A stretch of 12,448 bases of DNA from an uncultured Oscillospiraceae bacterium (GCA_910579485.1 CAJTVO010000100.1:1-12448), one strand, 5' to 3'. Shown: positions 1 to 6,299, counted from the stretch's first letter. Made by a program: numbers and translations. The notes: a model not told the origin generated them from the letters alone.

Positions 1-203
1 GCGGCTCTCCCAGATTGCGCAAGACACTTTTCCAAGTTATGACCACTCTCATTCAACACGCCCCCGCTGATGACCCTGTTTTCCAATTCCTTGACCGTAA
101 AAGGCGGGAGGGCAAGCACTACTATGCCTACATGACTGCTGCAGCGAACAAGTTCCTGAGAATCTATTATGGAACTGTCACGGCTTATTTAGGGAAGTTG
201 TAA
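1..203 (+). CDS. IS110-family transposase, C-terminal end (partial)
   Basis: The reading frame is open from the left edge and stops at TAA 201-203. Only about 67 C-terminal residues are present. The residues around LRKTLFQV, then FLDRKRREGKHYYAYM, then TAAANKFLRIYYGTV are the hallmark end of IS110/IS116/IS902-type transposases (the 'transposase 20' domain). This is the part carrying the conserved helical region after the catalytic serine. The family are RuvC-like DEDD transposases whose target choice is guided by a bridge RNA. The TTG at 15 is not a real start, because the frame continues upstream as G-S-P-R-L. The end of the gene looks intact, so truncation is by the window edge rather than by decay. 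The ends of the element cannot be placed, because IS110 elements lack conventional terminal inverted repeats. Confidence 0.85.
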   Translation, partial: GSPRLRKTLFQVMTTLIQHAPADDPVFQFLDRKRREGKHYYAYMTAAANKFLRIYYGTVTAYLGKL

Positions 204-536
204 CGCATCATAAACGCTGATTTTCAATCCAATTCCATGGCCATCTAAGCAGGACGGTCTGCTTTACTGCGCCCAGCTTCATAGAACCATTTTCTTGAAA
301 TTTTTCCGCTTTTGCCCCTTGACAACTCTTGGCAGGTTTAGCAGGTCTGCGGTGTTTAATCTCTGGCGTGAACGTGAAGACCTTGGACTTGTAAACTCTC
401 TTGTAATGTTCAAAGCCATTCCACCACTTCGCAGTATCCTAGAGTTTCCACGACAATTCCTCTCACCTAATCCAGAGAGTCCTCCAGCCTGCTCCCTACA
501 AGTTCTGCCTGAATCAAATATCCGCTCTTGTTTATA
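204..536. other. Gene-poor stretch downstream of IS110 transposase
   Basis: No convincing gene is seen. Open frames exist on both strands (for example plus 295-537 and minus 279-626), but none has a ribosome binding site or a recognisable protein motif. On the minus strand, coding-looking stretches fall in more than one frame: AKWWNGFEHYKRVYKSKV is in one frame and the neighbouring residues are in another. That could be a decayed gene or chance. If the adjacent IS110 element is of the IS1111 subgroup, its bridge RNA would lie on this side of the transposase. No terminator or promoter could be assigned here. Confidence 0.4.
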
Positions 537-580
537 GAACAAGAACCCATGTACCTTTACGGCCACATGAGTCCTTGTTC
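537..580 (-). repeat. 16-bp hairpin beside the tRNA-like sequence
   Basis: Arms at 537-552 and 565-580 with a 12-nt loop. As minus-strand RNA all 16 pairs can form, two of them G-U; as plus-strand RNA there are two mismatches. This bias suggests that if the structure matters, it is transcribed on the minus strand, the same strand as the tRNA-like sequence. The tRNA-like CCA ends at 582, one base away. No U-run follows on the minus strand, so it is not a standard intrinsic terminator. It could be a recombinase core site or a processing structure. Confidence 0.6.
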
Positions 581-581
581 T

Positions 582-657
582 TGGTGGAGATAAGCGGGAT
601 CGAACCGTAGGACTCTTGAATGCCATTCAAGCGCTCTCCCAGCTGAGCACCCCACCA
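582..657 (-). pseudogene. Degraded tRNA-Ala(GGC)-like sequence
   Basis: Read on the minus strand this has the normal 76-nt length including CCA. It has a perfect D stem (GCTC/GAGC), a perfect anticodon stem (CTTGA/TCAAG) around loop ATGGCAT with anticodon GGC at 624-622, a TTCGATC T loop, and a 3' end TATCTCC-A-CCA. The 5' strand of the acceptor stem reads TGGTGGG, where about GGGGATA would be needed to pair with TATCTCC. The T stem reads TACGG against CCGCT and pairs in only three of five positions. Both defects lie on 5' strands. It is therefore probably a pseudogene or a recombination product rather than a working tRNA. The altered 5' end can instead pair with the CCA tail itself (see findings). 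Confidence 0.65.
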
Positions 658-751
658 ATGGAAACCGTTGCAATCACAGGGTTTTTAGCCCCTGCACTCT
701 TGATTTTTTCGAGTGTAGCACGCTTGATTCTTACAAAACTATGGTATCACG

Positions 752-786
752 AAAGGGCGGAAAATGCAACTTTTTCGGCCCTTTTT
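752..786. terminator. Inverted repeat after the recombinase gene
   Basis: Arms AAAGGGCGGAAAA (752-764) and TTTTCGGCCCTTT (772-784) pair at 12 of 13 positions around a 7-nt loop. It lies about 10 nt past the recombinase stop. The T-run (782-786) is on the plus-strand side; reading from the recombinase only three T's follow. It can act as a bidirectional or weak terminator. No plus-strand gene that would need it is visible. Confidence 0.5.
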
Positions 787-794
787 CTGCGCCC

Positions 795-1355
795 TCAAAG
801 GCCCATTTCTTTCACCCGCCGATAGAATGTATTGGGCTTTAGCCCTACCTCCTGCATGGCGGCGGTGGCGGTTATCTCTCCCGCCCTCCACCGGGCGCAA
901 ACCTCTTTGAATTGGGCTTCGTCCACGTCCAACGGCTTGCGCCCTTTGTACTTGCCCGCGCCTTTGGCAATCTCTATGCCCTCGCGCTGGCGTTCCAAAA
1001 TGTTTTCCCGCTCCAATTCAGCCAACGCGCCGAACACTGTGAGCATGAACCGCCCTTGCGGGGTGGTGGTGTCGATGTTCTCTTTCAAGCTGACAAACTC
1101 CACTTGCCGCGCTGTCAGGTCTGACACGATGGAAAGGAGGTCGCGGGTGTTCCGGGCAATACGGGAAATGCTCTCCACCACCACAATGTCACCCGCCCGG
1201 ACAAAGCCCATCATTTCCTTGAACGCGGCGCGGTCTGTGTTCTTGCCGCTGGCCTTGTCGGTGAATACCTTTTCGGCCCTCTGTTCCTCCATCATTTTCA
1301 ACTGCCGCGCTTCGTTCTGTTCGATGGTAGAACAGCGCACATAACCAACTCGCAT
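795..1355 (-). CDS. Small serine recombinase (resolvase/invertase family)
   Basis: A 186-aa DNA recombinase of the resolvase/invertase class, which makes double-strand breaks through a 5' phosphoserine link. The N-terminal catalytic domain (about residues 2-140) starts VGYVRCST with the nucleophile at Ser9. It also contains the conserved R-I-A-R-N block, the QGRFMLTVFGALAELER block and the long E helix (ENILERQREGIE). The C-terminal about 45 residues form a helix-turn-helix ending NTFYRRVKEMGL. The length is typical of small resolvases and far below that of large serine integrases. The start at 1355 is preferred over the longer frame from 1415: it gives the standard N-terminus and has AAGGGGG just upstream, and the longer start would lie upstream of the transcription start. 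Partner sites and function (cointegrate resolution or inversion) are not shown. It sits in an AT-rich mobile island. Confidence 0.92.
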   Translation of the reverse strand: MRVGYVRCSTIEQNEARQLKMMEEQRAEKVFTDKASGKNTDRAAFKEMMGFVRAGDIVVVESISRIARNTRDLLSIVSDLTARQVEFVSLKENIDTTTPQGRFMLTVFGALAELERENILERQREGIEIAKGAGKYKGRKPLDVDEAQFKEVCARWRAGEITATAAMQEVGLKPNTFYRRVKEMGL

Positions 1356-1386
1356 TTGCCGCGCCCCCTTGTTTGATTCTGATAGT

Positions 1387-1415
1387 ATTCTACCACAAGT
1401 TGGCGAGTATGTCAA
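1387..1415 (-). promoter_or_regulatory. Sigma-A-type promoter of the recombinase
   Basis: On the minus strand a perfect -35 TTGACA (1415-1410) is separated by exactly 17 bp from -10 TAGAAT (1392-1387). The expected start is near 1380, 25 nt before the ATG. The -35 lies inside a 14-bp direct repeat (1410-1423), so recombinase bound there could repress its own promoter, as known for Tn3-family resolvases. Confidence 0.8.
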
Positions 1416-1508
1416 TAGGGTATTTATGGATTTTGAAATATTTCAAAGCAAAGAAACAAACTTGTGTGACACAGAAACGTGGCCTGTTTCAATGTGTCAT
1501 TAGGGTAT
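1410..1508. repeat. Direct repeats, palindrome and inverted repeat upstream of recombinase
   Basis: TGTCAATAGGGTAT (1410-1423) recurs as TGTCATTAGGGTAT (1495-1508) with one mismatch and in the same orientation. Between them lie a perfect 16-bp palindrome TTTGAAATATTTCAAA (1432-1447) and an imperfect inverted repeat (1467-1499) with arms TGACACA/TGTGTCA and GAAAC/GTTTC around a short loop. The TGTCxxTA core resembles resolvase half-sites. This is a candidate res/crossover region or operator. The 1467-1499 hairpin might also end transcripts from the small gene pair, although it has no T-run. Confidence 0.55.
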
Positions 1509-1552
1509 ACTCCAGCCCAATGGTTTTCGCCTCGCTTGATTGGAAATTCCCA

Positions 1553-1717
1553 TCAGCGTTTCAACTCTTCAAGCATAGCAATGTACATATCATATTCCTT
1601 TTCGGGAATTTTTAATGCCGCTAAGGCCTGCTTGGCAGACCATCCGGTATTTTTTATCAAAGCTTTTAAACATGTCAATCTGGCTGTGGCAACAACGCCT
1701 TCACTTAAATTACACAT
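1553..1717 (-). CDS. Small protein, 54 aa, paralogue of its upstream neighbour
   Basis: ATG at 1717, TGA at 1555-1553, 54 codons. AGGAGG lies 4 nt upstream of the start. It begins 21 bp after the stop of the 64-aa gene, so the two are almost certainly co-transcribed. Residues 6-48 align without gaps to residues 15-57 of that neighbour with 15 of 43 identical, including R-L-x-C, TGW, and E-Y-x-x-Y-x-x-M. That conservation, together with the ribosome binding site, argues for a real gene despite the short length. The sequence is predicted all helical, with no signal peptide or membrane segment. No function is known. From memory, similar helical 'xxTGWxxxxAxxxL' tails occur at the C-terminus of Rpn/PD-(D/E)XK transposase-like proteins in Firmicutes, but I cannot verify this. 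Confidence 0.75.
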   Translation of the reverse strand: MCNLSEGVVATARLTCLKALIKNTGWSAKQALAALKIPEKEYDMYIAMLEELKR

Positions 1718-1738
1718 GCCAACCTCCTGCGCAATTTG

Positions 1739-1933
1739 TTATATTGCAGATTCATCCCTGCGCATTTCTTTGTATCTTTCATACTCCGCAAAAGAAACTT
1801 CCAGCATTTCTGCCGCTTTTTCAAAAGGCCAGCCTGTGGTTTCCATAAGATTCTGGACACATGAAAGCCGGGTGGAAAGAACCGCCATCTCGCGTGCCCT
1901 TTCCATCTCATCAAGGGCTTGTGCCAGTGACAT
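1739..1933 (-). CDS. Small helical protein, 64 aa, first of a tandem pair
   Basis: ATG at 1933, preceded by GAGGAGG 9 nt upstream; stop TAA 1741-1739. A longer overlapping frame (1705-1938) is rejected because its start falls in the spacer and the protein is unrelated to the neighbour. It has an amphipathic N-terminus (AQALDEMERARE), then a 43-residue block shared with the 54-aa product just downstream: RLSC, ETTGW, AAEMLEV, EYERYKEM. It is probably a compact helical domain, soluble and cytoplasmic. No catalytic motif or known family is recognised. The location beside a serine recombinase in AT-rich DNA suggests mobile-element cargo. Possible roles (antitoxin-like, regulator, remnant of a nuclease tail) are speculation. 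Confidence 0.75.
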   Translation of the reverse strand: MSLAQALDEMERAREMAVLSTRLSCVQNLMETTGWPFEKAAEMLEVSFAEYERYKEMRRDESAI

Positions 1934-1986
1934 GGCAAAATCCTCCTCGCCGTTTGAAATCTGTTTAGAAATTAGAGACTATAGGT

Positions 1987-1995
1987 ACTATACCA
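1987..1995 (-). promoter_or_regulatory. Extended -10 promoter of the small gene pair
   Basis: The minus strand reads TGG-TATAGT (1995-1987), an extended -10, about 55 bp before the 64-aa start. No good -35 lies 17 bp upstream. The -10 is embedded in GGTATAGTACC, a short interrupted palindrome that could be an operator. Confidence 0.45.
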
Positions 1996-2052
1996 CATTT
2001 GCACATCAAAATCCACTATTTTCTTTTTGGAGTGCTATTTAAGGGGAAAAAA

Positions 2053-2160
2053 CTACAGAATCACCTGCCAGTGGATATTCACTGCCTTGCCGCGCACTTG
2101 GAACACAGTCTGTCCGTTTTCCTCCCATAAAAACTTTCCCTTCTGGGTATCCGTTCTTTA
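2053..2160 (-). pseudogene. Coding-looking C-terminal scrap, unknown family
   Basis: One minus-strand frame reads GKFLWEENGQTVFQV, then RGKAVNIHWQVIL, then TAG at 2055-2053. It looks like the end of a real protein, but the frame is closed by an upstream stop within about 40 codons and there is no start or ribosome binding site. The family is not recognised. It is likely a gene remnant at the island edge, but could be chance. Confidence 0.3.
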
Positions 2161-2290
2161 ACGGAGAAAGCAAAAAGAAAGGATAAATGGAGCGCATGAT
2201 CTATCCATAGCGCCGCCCAGAGCGATATTGTGGCGGGAGAACGGACTGCCCGATGCTCTGGCAGAGGTATGCGTCCGGAGCCTGACATGC
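2161..2290. other. Composition boundary, no gene seen
   Basis: Sequence turns from AT-rich to GC-rich between about 2160 and 2230. A 7-bp inverted repeat, CCAGAGC (2217-2223) and GCTCTGG (2255-2261), lies at the transition. No gene, tRNA or recognisable attachment site was found here. The next feature is the promoter at 2291. Confidence 0.4.
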
Positions 2291-2319
2291 TTGCATTACA
2301 GTTCAAACGAGTGTATAAT
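2291..2319 (+). promoter_or_regulatory. Promoter of the glycoside-hydrolase-like gene pair
   Basis: -35 TTGCAT (2291-2296), 17-bp spacer, consensus -10 TATAAT (2314-2319). The leader to the ATG at 2444 is about 118 nt, GC-rich and able to form small hairpins (for example GCCGC/GCGGC near 2350-2364). It matches no riboswitch I recognise and lacks a T-run. Confidence 0.7.
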
Positions 2320-2443
2320 TGCCTCGATCCCTTTGAGGCCGCGCCGGAGCTGCCGCCTCTCGCGGCGGAGGACCGCCGGACGGGATACGCTGAAACCGGC
2401 GTTTTGCGGCCGGCCTATTCAAGAATCATAAACGGAGGCGGCG

Positions 2444-4477
2444 ATGGACCCTTTTATCTATTCCTTTCGATTTTGTTGTGACCCGGACTTCAACGACCGG
2501 CGGGAGCTGGAGAGCCTGGACCGCTACATTACGGAGGCCTGCATAGACGACGTGGCGGTCTTCTGCAATGTGGAGGAGCTGAACACCGGACACATGACCC
2601 TTTCTGAGCAGGACCGCTACCTCCAGCTGCTAGAGGACGTGGAGCGGGTGCTCCGGCCCCACGGCGTTGCGCTGTCGGTGAACCACTGGCACAGCGTCAT
2701 GCACGCGGATATGGGCAAGAAAATGAGCCCGGAGCTGCCCTTCCGTCCCATGGTGGACGTGGAGGGCAATGCGGCGCAGCTGTGCGTCTGCCCTCTGGAC
2801 GAGCGCTGGCAGGACCACCTGGCGGAGCTCTACGCCCGCTATGCCACCCTGCGTCCCCATATCCTCTGGGTGGAGGACGACTTCCGTTTCCACAACCACG
2901 CGCCCCTGGTGTGGGGCGGATGCTTCTGCAAGGCCCACATGGCCCTCTATTCCCAGATGGCCGGGCATCCCGTGACCAGGGAGGACTTTATTCGGGGCGT
3001 CCTCCAGCCGGGAGAGCCCCATCCCTACCGGAGGATCTGGCTGGACGCCTGCCGCCGGACCTTGGTGGAGGTTGCCGCGAAGCTGGAGCGTGCGGTCCAC
3101 ACCGTCAGCCCGGAGACCCGGCTGGGCCTCATGAGCTCCCTGCCCCACGTCCATGCGGCGGAGGGGCGGGACTGGCATGGCCTGCTGCGGGCCTTCGCCG
3201 GGGAGAAGGAGCCCCCGGTGGACCGCATCCATCTGCCCGCCTACACGGAAACGGTTCCCTGGCAATATCTGCTCCGCTTCAATATGGCCTCTATGGCCAA
3301 CCGGGCGCTGCTGCCGCCGGATACGCTGGTATACCCGGAGCTGGAGAACTATCCCTTCTCCCGGTTCTCCAAGTCCCTGGCCTTTACCCGGTTCCAGCTT
3401 TTGAGCAGCCTGCCCCTGGACCCGGCGGGCATGACCATGGACCTGTACGACCTCAACGGCAACGGCATCGTCTGGGAGGAGGGGTATCAGGACATGCTGC
3501 GGCAGGTCAAGCCCTTCCTCAACGAGATGAAGCGGACGGGGGCCTTCGGCGGGGAACGGATGGGGGTGCGGGTGCTCCTGAGCGAACGCTCCTCCTATAC
3601 CCTCCACACCCGGCAGGGCCGGGGCATGGAGGAGCTCTATCCCCAGGAGACGTTTTGGGCCGGGTACCTCTCCGCCTGCGGCGTGCCCTTCCGGTTCCAG
3701 ACGGACATCCCCGCCGGGGAGACTGCGGCCGTCTCCGGCCAGTACCTGCGAAACTTGGCGGAAGAGGACGTCCGGCGGCTGTTCCGGGATAATTTTGTTC
3801 TACTGACGGGAGACGCGCTGGAGACGCTGGCGGATATGGGGCTGGGTGAGCTGGCCGACCTGAAGAGCCTGCGGTGGATGGAGCGGGACGGCGGAGAATA
3901 CGCCTTCGAGCAGGTGGTCAACGGCATGACCTGCTGCGGCATTTCCCAGGCCAGAGCGTCCGCGGCCGCTCTCGGCAGCGACGCGGTGCTGGCGGAGTAC
4001 GGCGGGATTGCGGAGGTCTATACCGCGTTTTATGACTCCTTCCGCCGCGAGACGGGACCGGCGCAGGTGGTGGCGGCAGGGAGCCGCGTGATGGTGTTCC
4101 CCTTTGGCCGCCTGCCGGGTGCCGCCGCTATGCCTCAGATGTTTCTGAATACCCTGCGGCGGGAGGTCCTGCGGGATATCCTCCTCCACAAGGCCCGGCT
4201 GGCCGCACCCGTGGTGGAGGGCCCGGCGTATCTGCAGCCCTACTGCACGCGAGACGAGGAGCGGCTGTACATATATCTGGTCAACGCGGCCCTGGACCCT
4301 GCGGCGGGATGGCGGCTGCATATGGAGGGGGCGGACTGGCGGCAGGCCAGCCTGTACTTCAGCAACGGACTGCGGGAAGAGATGGCGGTATCTCCCGGCA
4401 GCGGGGCCGTTTCTTTCCCCCAGACCGTCGGCCCCATGGAGACCGTACTGATCGTTTTGAAAAAAGAAGAGGAGTAA
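2444..4477 (+). CDS. Uncharacterised glycoside-hydrolase-like protein, 677 aa
   Basis: No precise family is recognised. The architecture suggests an N-terminal TIM-barrel of about 345 residues, a middle Rossmann/flavodoxin-like region (about 360-580, with NFVLLTGDALETLADMG) like the trimerisation domain of GH42-type enzymes, and a C-terminal beta domain (from about 595). In the barrel, HILWVEDDFRFHNH (139-152; acids E144, D145, D146) followed by GGCFC, then YPELENYPFSRFS (E299, E301), then MDLYDLNGNG (D333) are candidate catalytic or sugar-binding elements. There is no signal peptide, so it is probably cytosolic. The start is supported by ACGGAGG upstream of ATG 2444. Stop at 4477 is 4 bp before the next ATG, giving translational coupling with the DUF4091 gene. 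It likely acts on an imported or intracellular glycoside; the substrate is unknown, and no transporter lies beside it. Confidence 0.7.
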   Translation: MDPFIYSFRFCCDPDFNDRRELESLDRYITEACIDDVAVFCNVEELNTGHMTLSEQDRYLQLLEDVERVLRPHGVALSVNHWHSVMHADMGKKMSPELPFRPMVDVEGNAAQLCVCPLDERWQDHLAELYARYATLRPHILWVEDDFRFHNHAPLVWGGCFCKAHMALYSQMAGHPVTREDFIRGVLQPGEPHPYRRIWLDACRRTLVEVAAKLERAVHTVSPETRLGLMSSLPHVHAAEGRDWHGLLRAFAGEKEPPVDRIHLPAYTETVPWQYLLRFNMASMANRALLPPDTLVYPELENYPFSRFSKSLAFTRFQLLSSLPLDPAGMTMDLYDLNGNGIVWEEGYQDMLRQVKPFLNEMKRTGAFGGERMGVRVLLSERSSYTLHTRQGRGMEELYPQETFWAGYLSACGVPFRFQTDIPAGETAAVSGQYLRNLAEEDVRRLFRDNFVLLTGDALETLADMGLGELADLKSLRWMERDGGEYAFEQVVNGMTCCGISQARASAAALGSDAVLAEYGGIAEVYTAFYDSFRRETGPAQVVAAGSRVMVFPFGRLPGAAAMPQMFLNTLRREVLRDILLHKARLAAPVVEGPAYLQPYCTRDEERLYIYLVNAALDPAAGWRLHMEGADWRQASLYFSNGLREEMAVSPGSGAVSFPQTVGPMETVLIVLKKEEE

Positions 4478-4481
4478 CTTT

Positions 4482-6095
4482 ATGGCAGAGTTAGAGCTTC
4501 GGCTGCTCAGCAGCCTGGATAAGGTGTTTTGGGACGGCTGCGGCTGTCCCCACCCGGTGGAAGAGGACGTGATGCTGGAAAACGAGCAGTATGCGTTCCA
4601 GGCGGCTTTTTGCTACCGGGATGAGAAAAATCCCTCAAGAGTTTTTGGTTCCTGCGTCCTGGAGGGGACCAAGGGAGAATTGCGCCAGGTGGAGAACGTC
4701 CCCAGCCGCCTGGCCGCCGTGCCGGGGCAGCTGGACGCTGTCCGCAGGGAGCCGGGCTGGTACCCGGACGTTCTGGCGGACGGAGAACAGATCAAGGTCC
4801 TGCCGGGACAGTGGGGGAGCGTGTGGGTCACCATCCCCGGCGGCGCGCCGGGAGAGCGGACCATCAGCGCGACGCTGACCGTTGGCGAGCTCTCCCAGAC
4901 CGCCAGCCTGCGGCTGCGGGTCCTGCCGGAACGCCTGCCGGAGCAGAAGCTGATCTTTACCCAGTGGCTCCACTGGGACTGCATCGCCCAGCAGCACCGG
5001 GTGGAGATGTTCAGCGAACGGTTCTGGGCGCTGCTGGAGGCGTACGTGAAGACGGCGGCGGACTATGGGATCAACATGCTGCTCACCCCCATCTTCACGC
5101 CGCCGCTGGATACGGCGGTAGGCGGGAGCCGGATGCCCTGTCAGCTGGTGGATGTCTGGGAGAAGCCGGAGGGCGGCTGGCGCTTCGGTTTTGACCGGCT
5201 GAAACGGTGGACCGGGCTGTGCCGCCGGCATGGGATAGAGCGCTTTGAGCTGTCCCACCTCTTCACCCAGTGGGGAGCCAAGGCCACCCCCGCCATCTGG
5301 GCGGAGACGGTGGAGGGGAAAAAGCAGATCTTCGGCTGGCACGTTCCCAGCGATGACGCGGGCTACGCCGCCTTCCTGCGGGCCTTCCTGTCCGCCCTGG
5401 ATGGATTCCTGCGGCAGGAGGGGCTGGCGGACCGTTGCGTCCTCCACATCTCCGACGAGCCGGGAGGCGGGGCCATGGAGCTGTACTGCCGCACCGCCGC
5501 CCTGGTGGCGGAGGCTATGCCGGGATATCCCATCATGGACGCCATGAGTGACTATGAGATCTACCGCCGCAGCGGCATCCAGATCCCGGTGGCGGCACTG
5601 GATGAGATAGAGCCCTTCGTGGAAAAGGACGTCCGCCCGCTGTGGGGATACTACTGCTGCGCGCAGTACGGAGGCGTCAGCAACCGGTTTATGAGTATGC
5701 CCTCCCTGTCCAACCGCATCCTGGGCGTGCAGGCGTGGCTGTACCGGCTGGAGGGGTTCCTCCATTGGGGGCTCAACTTCTACAACGCCCAGTACTCCCT
5801 TGGCAGTATCGATCCCTATGCCGTTACGGACGCGGACGGCGCGTTTCCCTCCGGCGATCCGTTTTCCGTCTACCCCGTGGAGGACGGGTGCGTGCCCTCT
5901 CTGCGGATGGCGGTCTTCCGGGAGGGCCTGCAGGACCTGCGGGCGCTGGAGCGGCTGGAGGAAAAGATCGGGCGGGAGGCGGCGGAGGCCCTCGTCCGGG
6001 AGGAGCTGGGCGAGGTCACCTTCCGGCAGTGGCCACGGGACCCGGAGCGGTTCCTGAGGTTCCGGCGGCGGATCTATGACGCGCTGGCCCGGTAA
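4482..6095 (+). CDS. DUF4091 / GH123-like glycoside hydrolase, 537 aa
   Basis: It matches the DUF4091 (GH123 catalytic domain) pattern: an N-terminal beta-sandwich (about 1-150, ending SLRLRVLPERLPE), then a TIM-barrel with FTQWLHWDCIA, YGINMLLTPIFTPPLD, ELSHLFTQWGAK, LHISDEP, and the late GVQAWLYRLEGFLHWGLNFY block. The family's characterised member is a beta-N-acetylgalactosaminidase with substrate-assisted catalysis using an adjacent Asp-Glu pair; here that is D325-E326 (codons at 5454-5459). The C-terminal PSLRMAVFREGLQDLRALE helix segment is also typical. No signal peptide, so it is probably cytosolic, unlike many secreted relatives. GAGG lies just before ATG 4482, and it is coupled to the upstream hydrolase-like gene. 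Substrate is unproven; an N-acetylhexosaminide is the first guess. Confidence 0.82.
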   Translation: MAELELRLLSSLDKVFWDGCGCPHPVEEDVMLENEQYAFQAAFCYRDEKNPSRVFGSCVLEGTKGELRQVENVPSRLAAVPGQLDAVRREPGWYPDVLADGEQIKVLPGQWGSVWVTIPGGAPGERTISATLTVGELSQTASLRLRVLPERLPEQKLIFTQWLHWDCIAQQHRVEMFSERFWALLEAYVKTAADYGINMLLTPIFTPPLDTAVGGSRMPCQLVDVWEKPEGGWRFGFDRLKRWTGLCRRHGIERFELSHLFTQWGAKATPAIWAETVEGKKQIFGWHVPSDDAGYAAFLRAFLSALDGFLRQEGLADRCVLHISDEPGGGAMELYCRTAALVAEAMPGYPIMDAMSDYEIYRRSGIQIPVAALDEIEPFVEKDVRPLWGYYCCAQYGGVSNRFMSMPSLSNRILGVQAWLYRLEGFLHWGLNFYNAQYSLGSIDPYAVTDADGAFPSGDPFSVYPVEDGCVPSLRMAVFREGLQDLRALERLEEKIGREAAEALVREELGEVTFRQWPRDPERFLRFRRRIYDALAR

Positions 6096-6118
6096 CGGAT
6101 GTAATTTTCAAGTTTAGA

Positions 6119-6147
6119 TTGCAAAACGGGAAATAAAGTGGTATAAT
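6119..6147 (+). promoter_or_regulatory. Promoter of the thiamine operon
   Basis: -35 TTGCAA (6119-6124), 17-bp spacer, extended -10 TGG-TATAAT (6139-6147). Transcription would begin near 6154, directly before the riboswitch. Confidence 0.85.
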
Positions 6148-6161
6148 TTCTATGACAAGTA

Positions 6162-6248
6162 AACAGGGGAGCTTGTGTGACAGGCTGAGAGGAAGGTAGA
6201 CCTTCGACCCTTACACCTGATGCGGATAATGCCGCCGGAGGAAGTTGC
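6162..6248 (+). promoter_or_regulatory. TPP riboswitch (THI element)
   Basis: The conserved blocks occur in order: CAGGGGAGC, GGCTGAGAGG, a P3 stem AAGGT/ACCTT, GACCCTTACACCTGATGCGGATAATGCC in overlapping pieces, then GGAGGAAGTT. The CUGAGA and CACCUGAU...GGAUAAUGCC segments bind the pyrimidine and diphosphate of thiamine diphosphate. It lies between the promoter and thiM and is followed by a terminator hairpin, so TPP most likely ends transcription early. Confidence 0.96.
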
Positions 6249-6266
6249 AGTGAAATCGTGCTTTTT

Positions 6267-6299
6267 CAGGGGGCATCCTATTGGGGGTGCCCCCTGTTT
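6267..6299 (+). terminator. Riboswitch-controlled intrinsic terminator
   Basis: A perfect 9-bp stem CAGGGGGCA (6267-6275) / TGCCCCCTG (6288-6296) with a 12-nt loop is followed by TTTAT. It lies about 20 nt past the aptamer, where the expression platform is expected. The U-run is short, so read-through may be appreciable. The competing antiterminator was not resolved. Confidence 0.75.

Noticed and set aside
582..657. Possible tmRNA 3' domain, suggested by the alanine-type CCA end
   Set aside because: A full D arm and a seven-base anticodon loop with GGC are present, which tmRNA lacks, and there is no tag-peptide region.
616..825. Plus-strand frame starting in the tRNA-like sequence
   Set aside because: It runs antisense to the tRNA-like sequence and through a terminator-like repeat, with no ribosome binding site.
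2630..3607. Long minus-strand open frame (325 aa) opposite the hydrolase-like gene
   Set aside because: It is an antisense shadow in GC-rich coding DNA: low-complexity P/Q/H/G-rich text, no ribosome binding site, no motif, while the plus frame has a promoter, coupling and domain structure.
4635..5765. Minus-strand 376-aa frame opposite the DUF4091 gene
   Set aside because: Same kind of shadow: no recognisable protein features, and the opposite strand encodes a clear DUF4091 protein.
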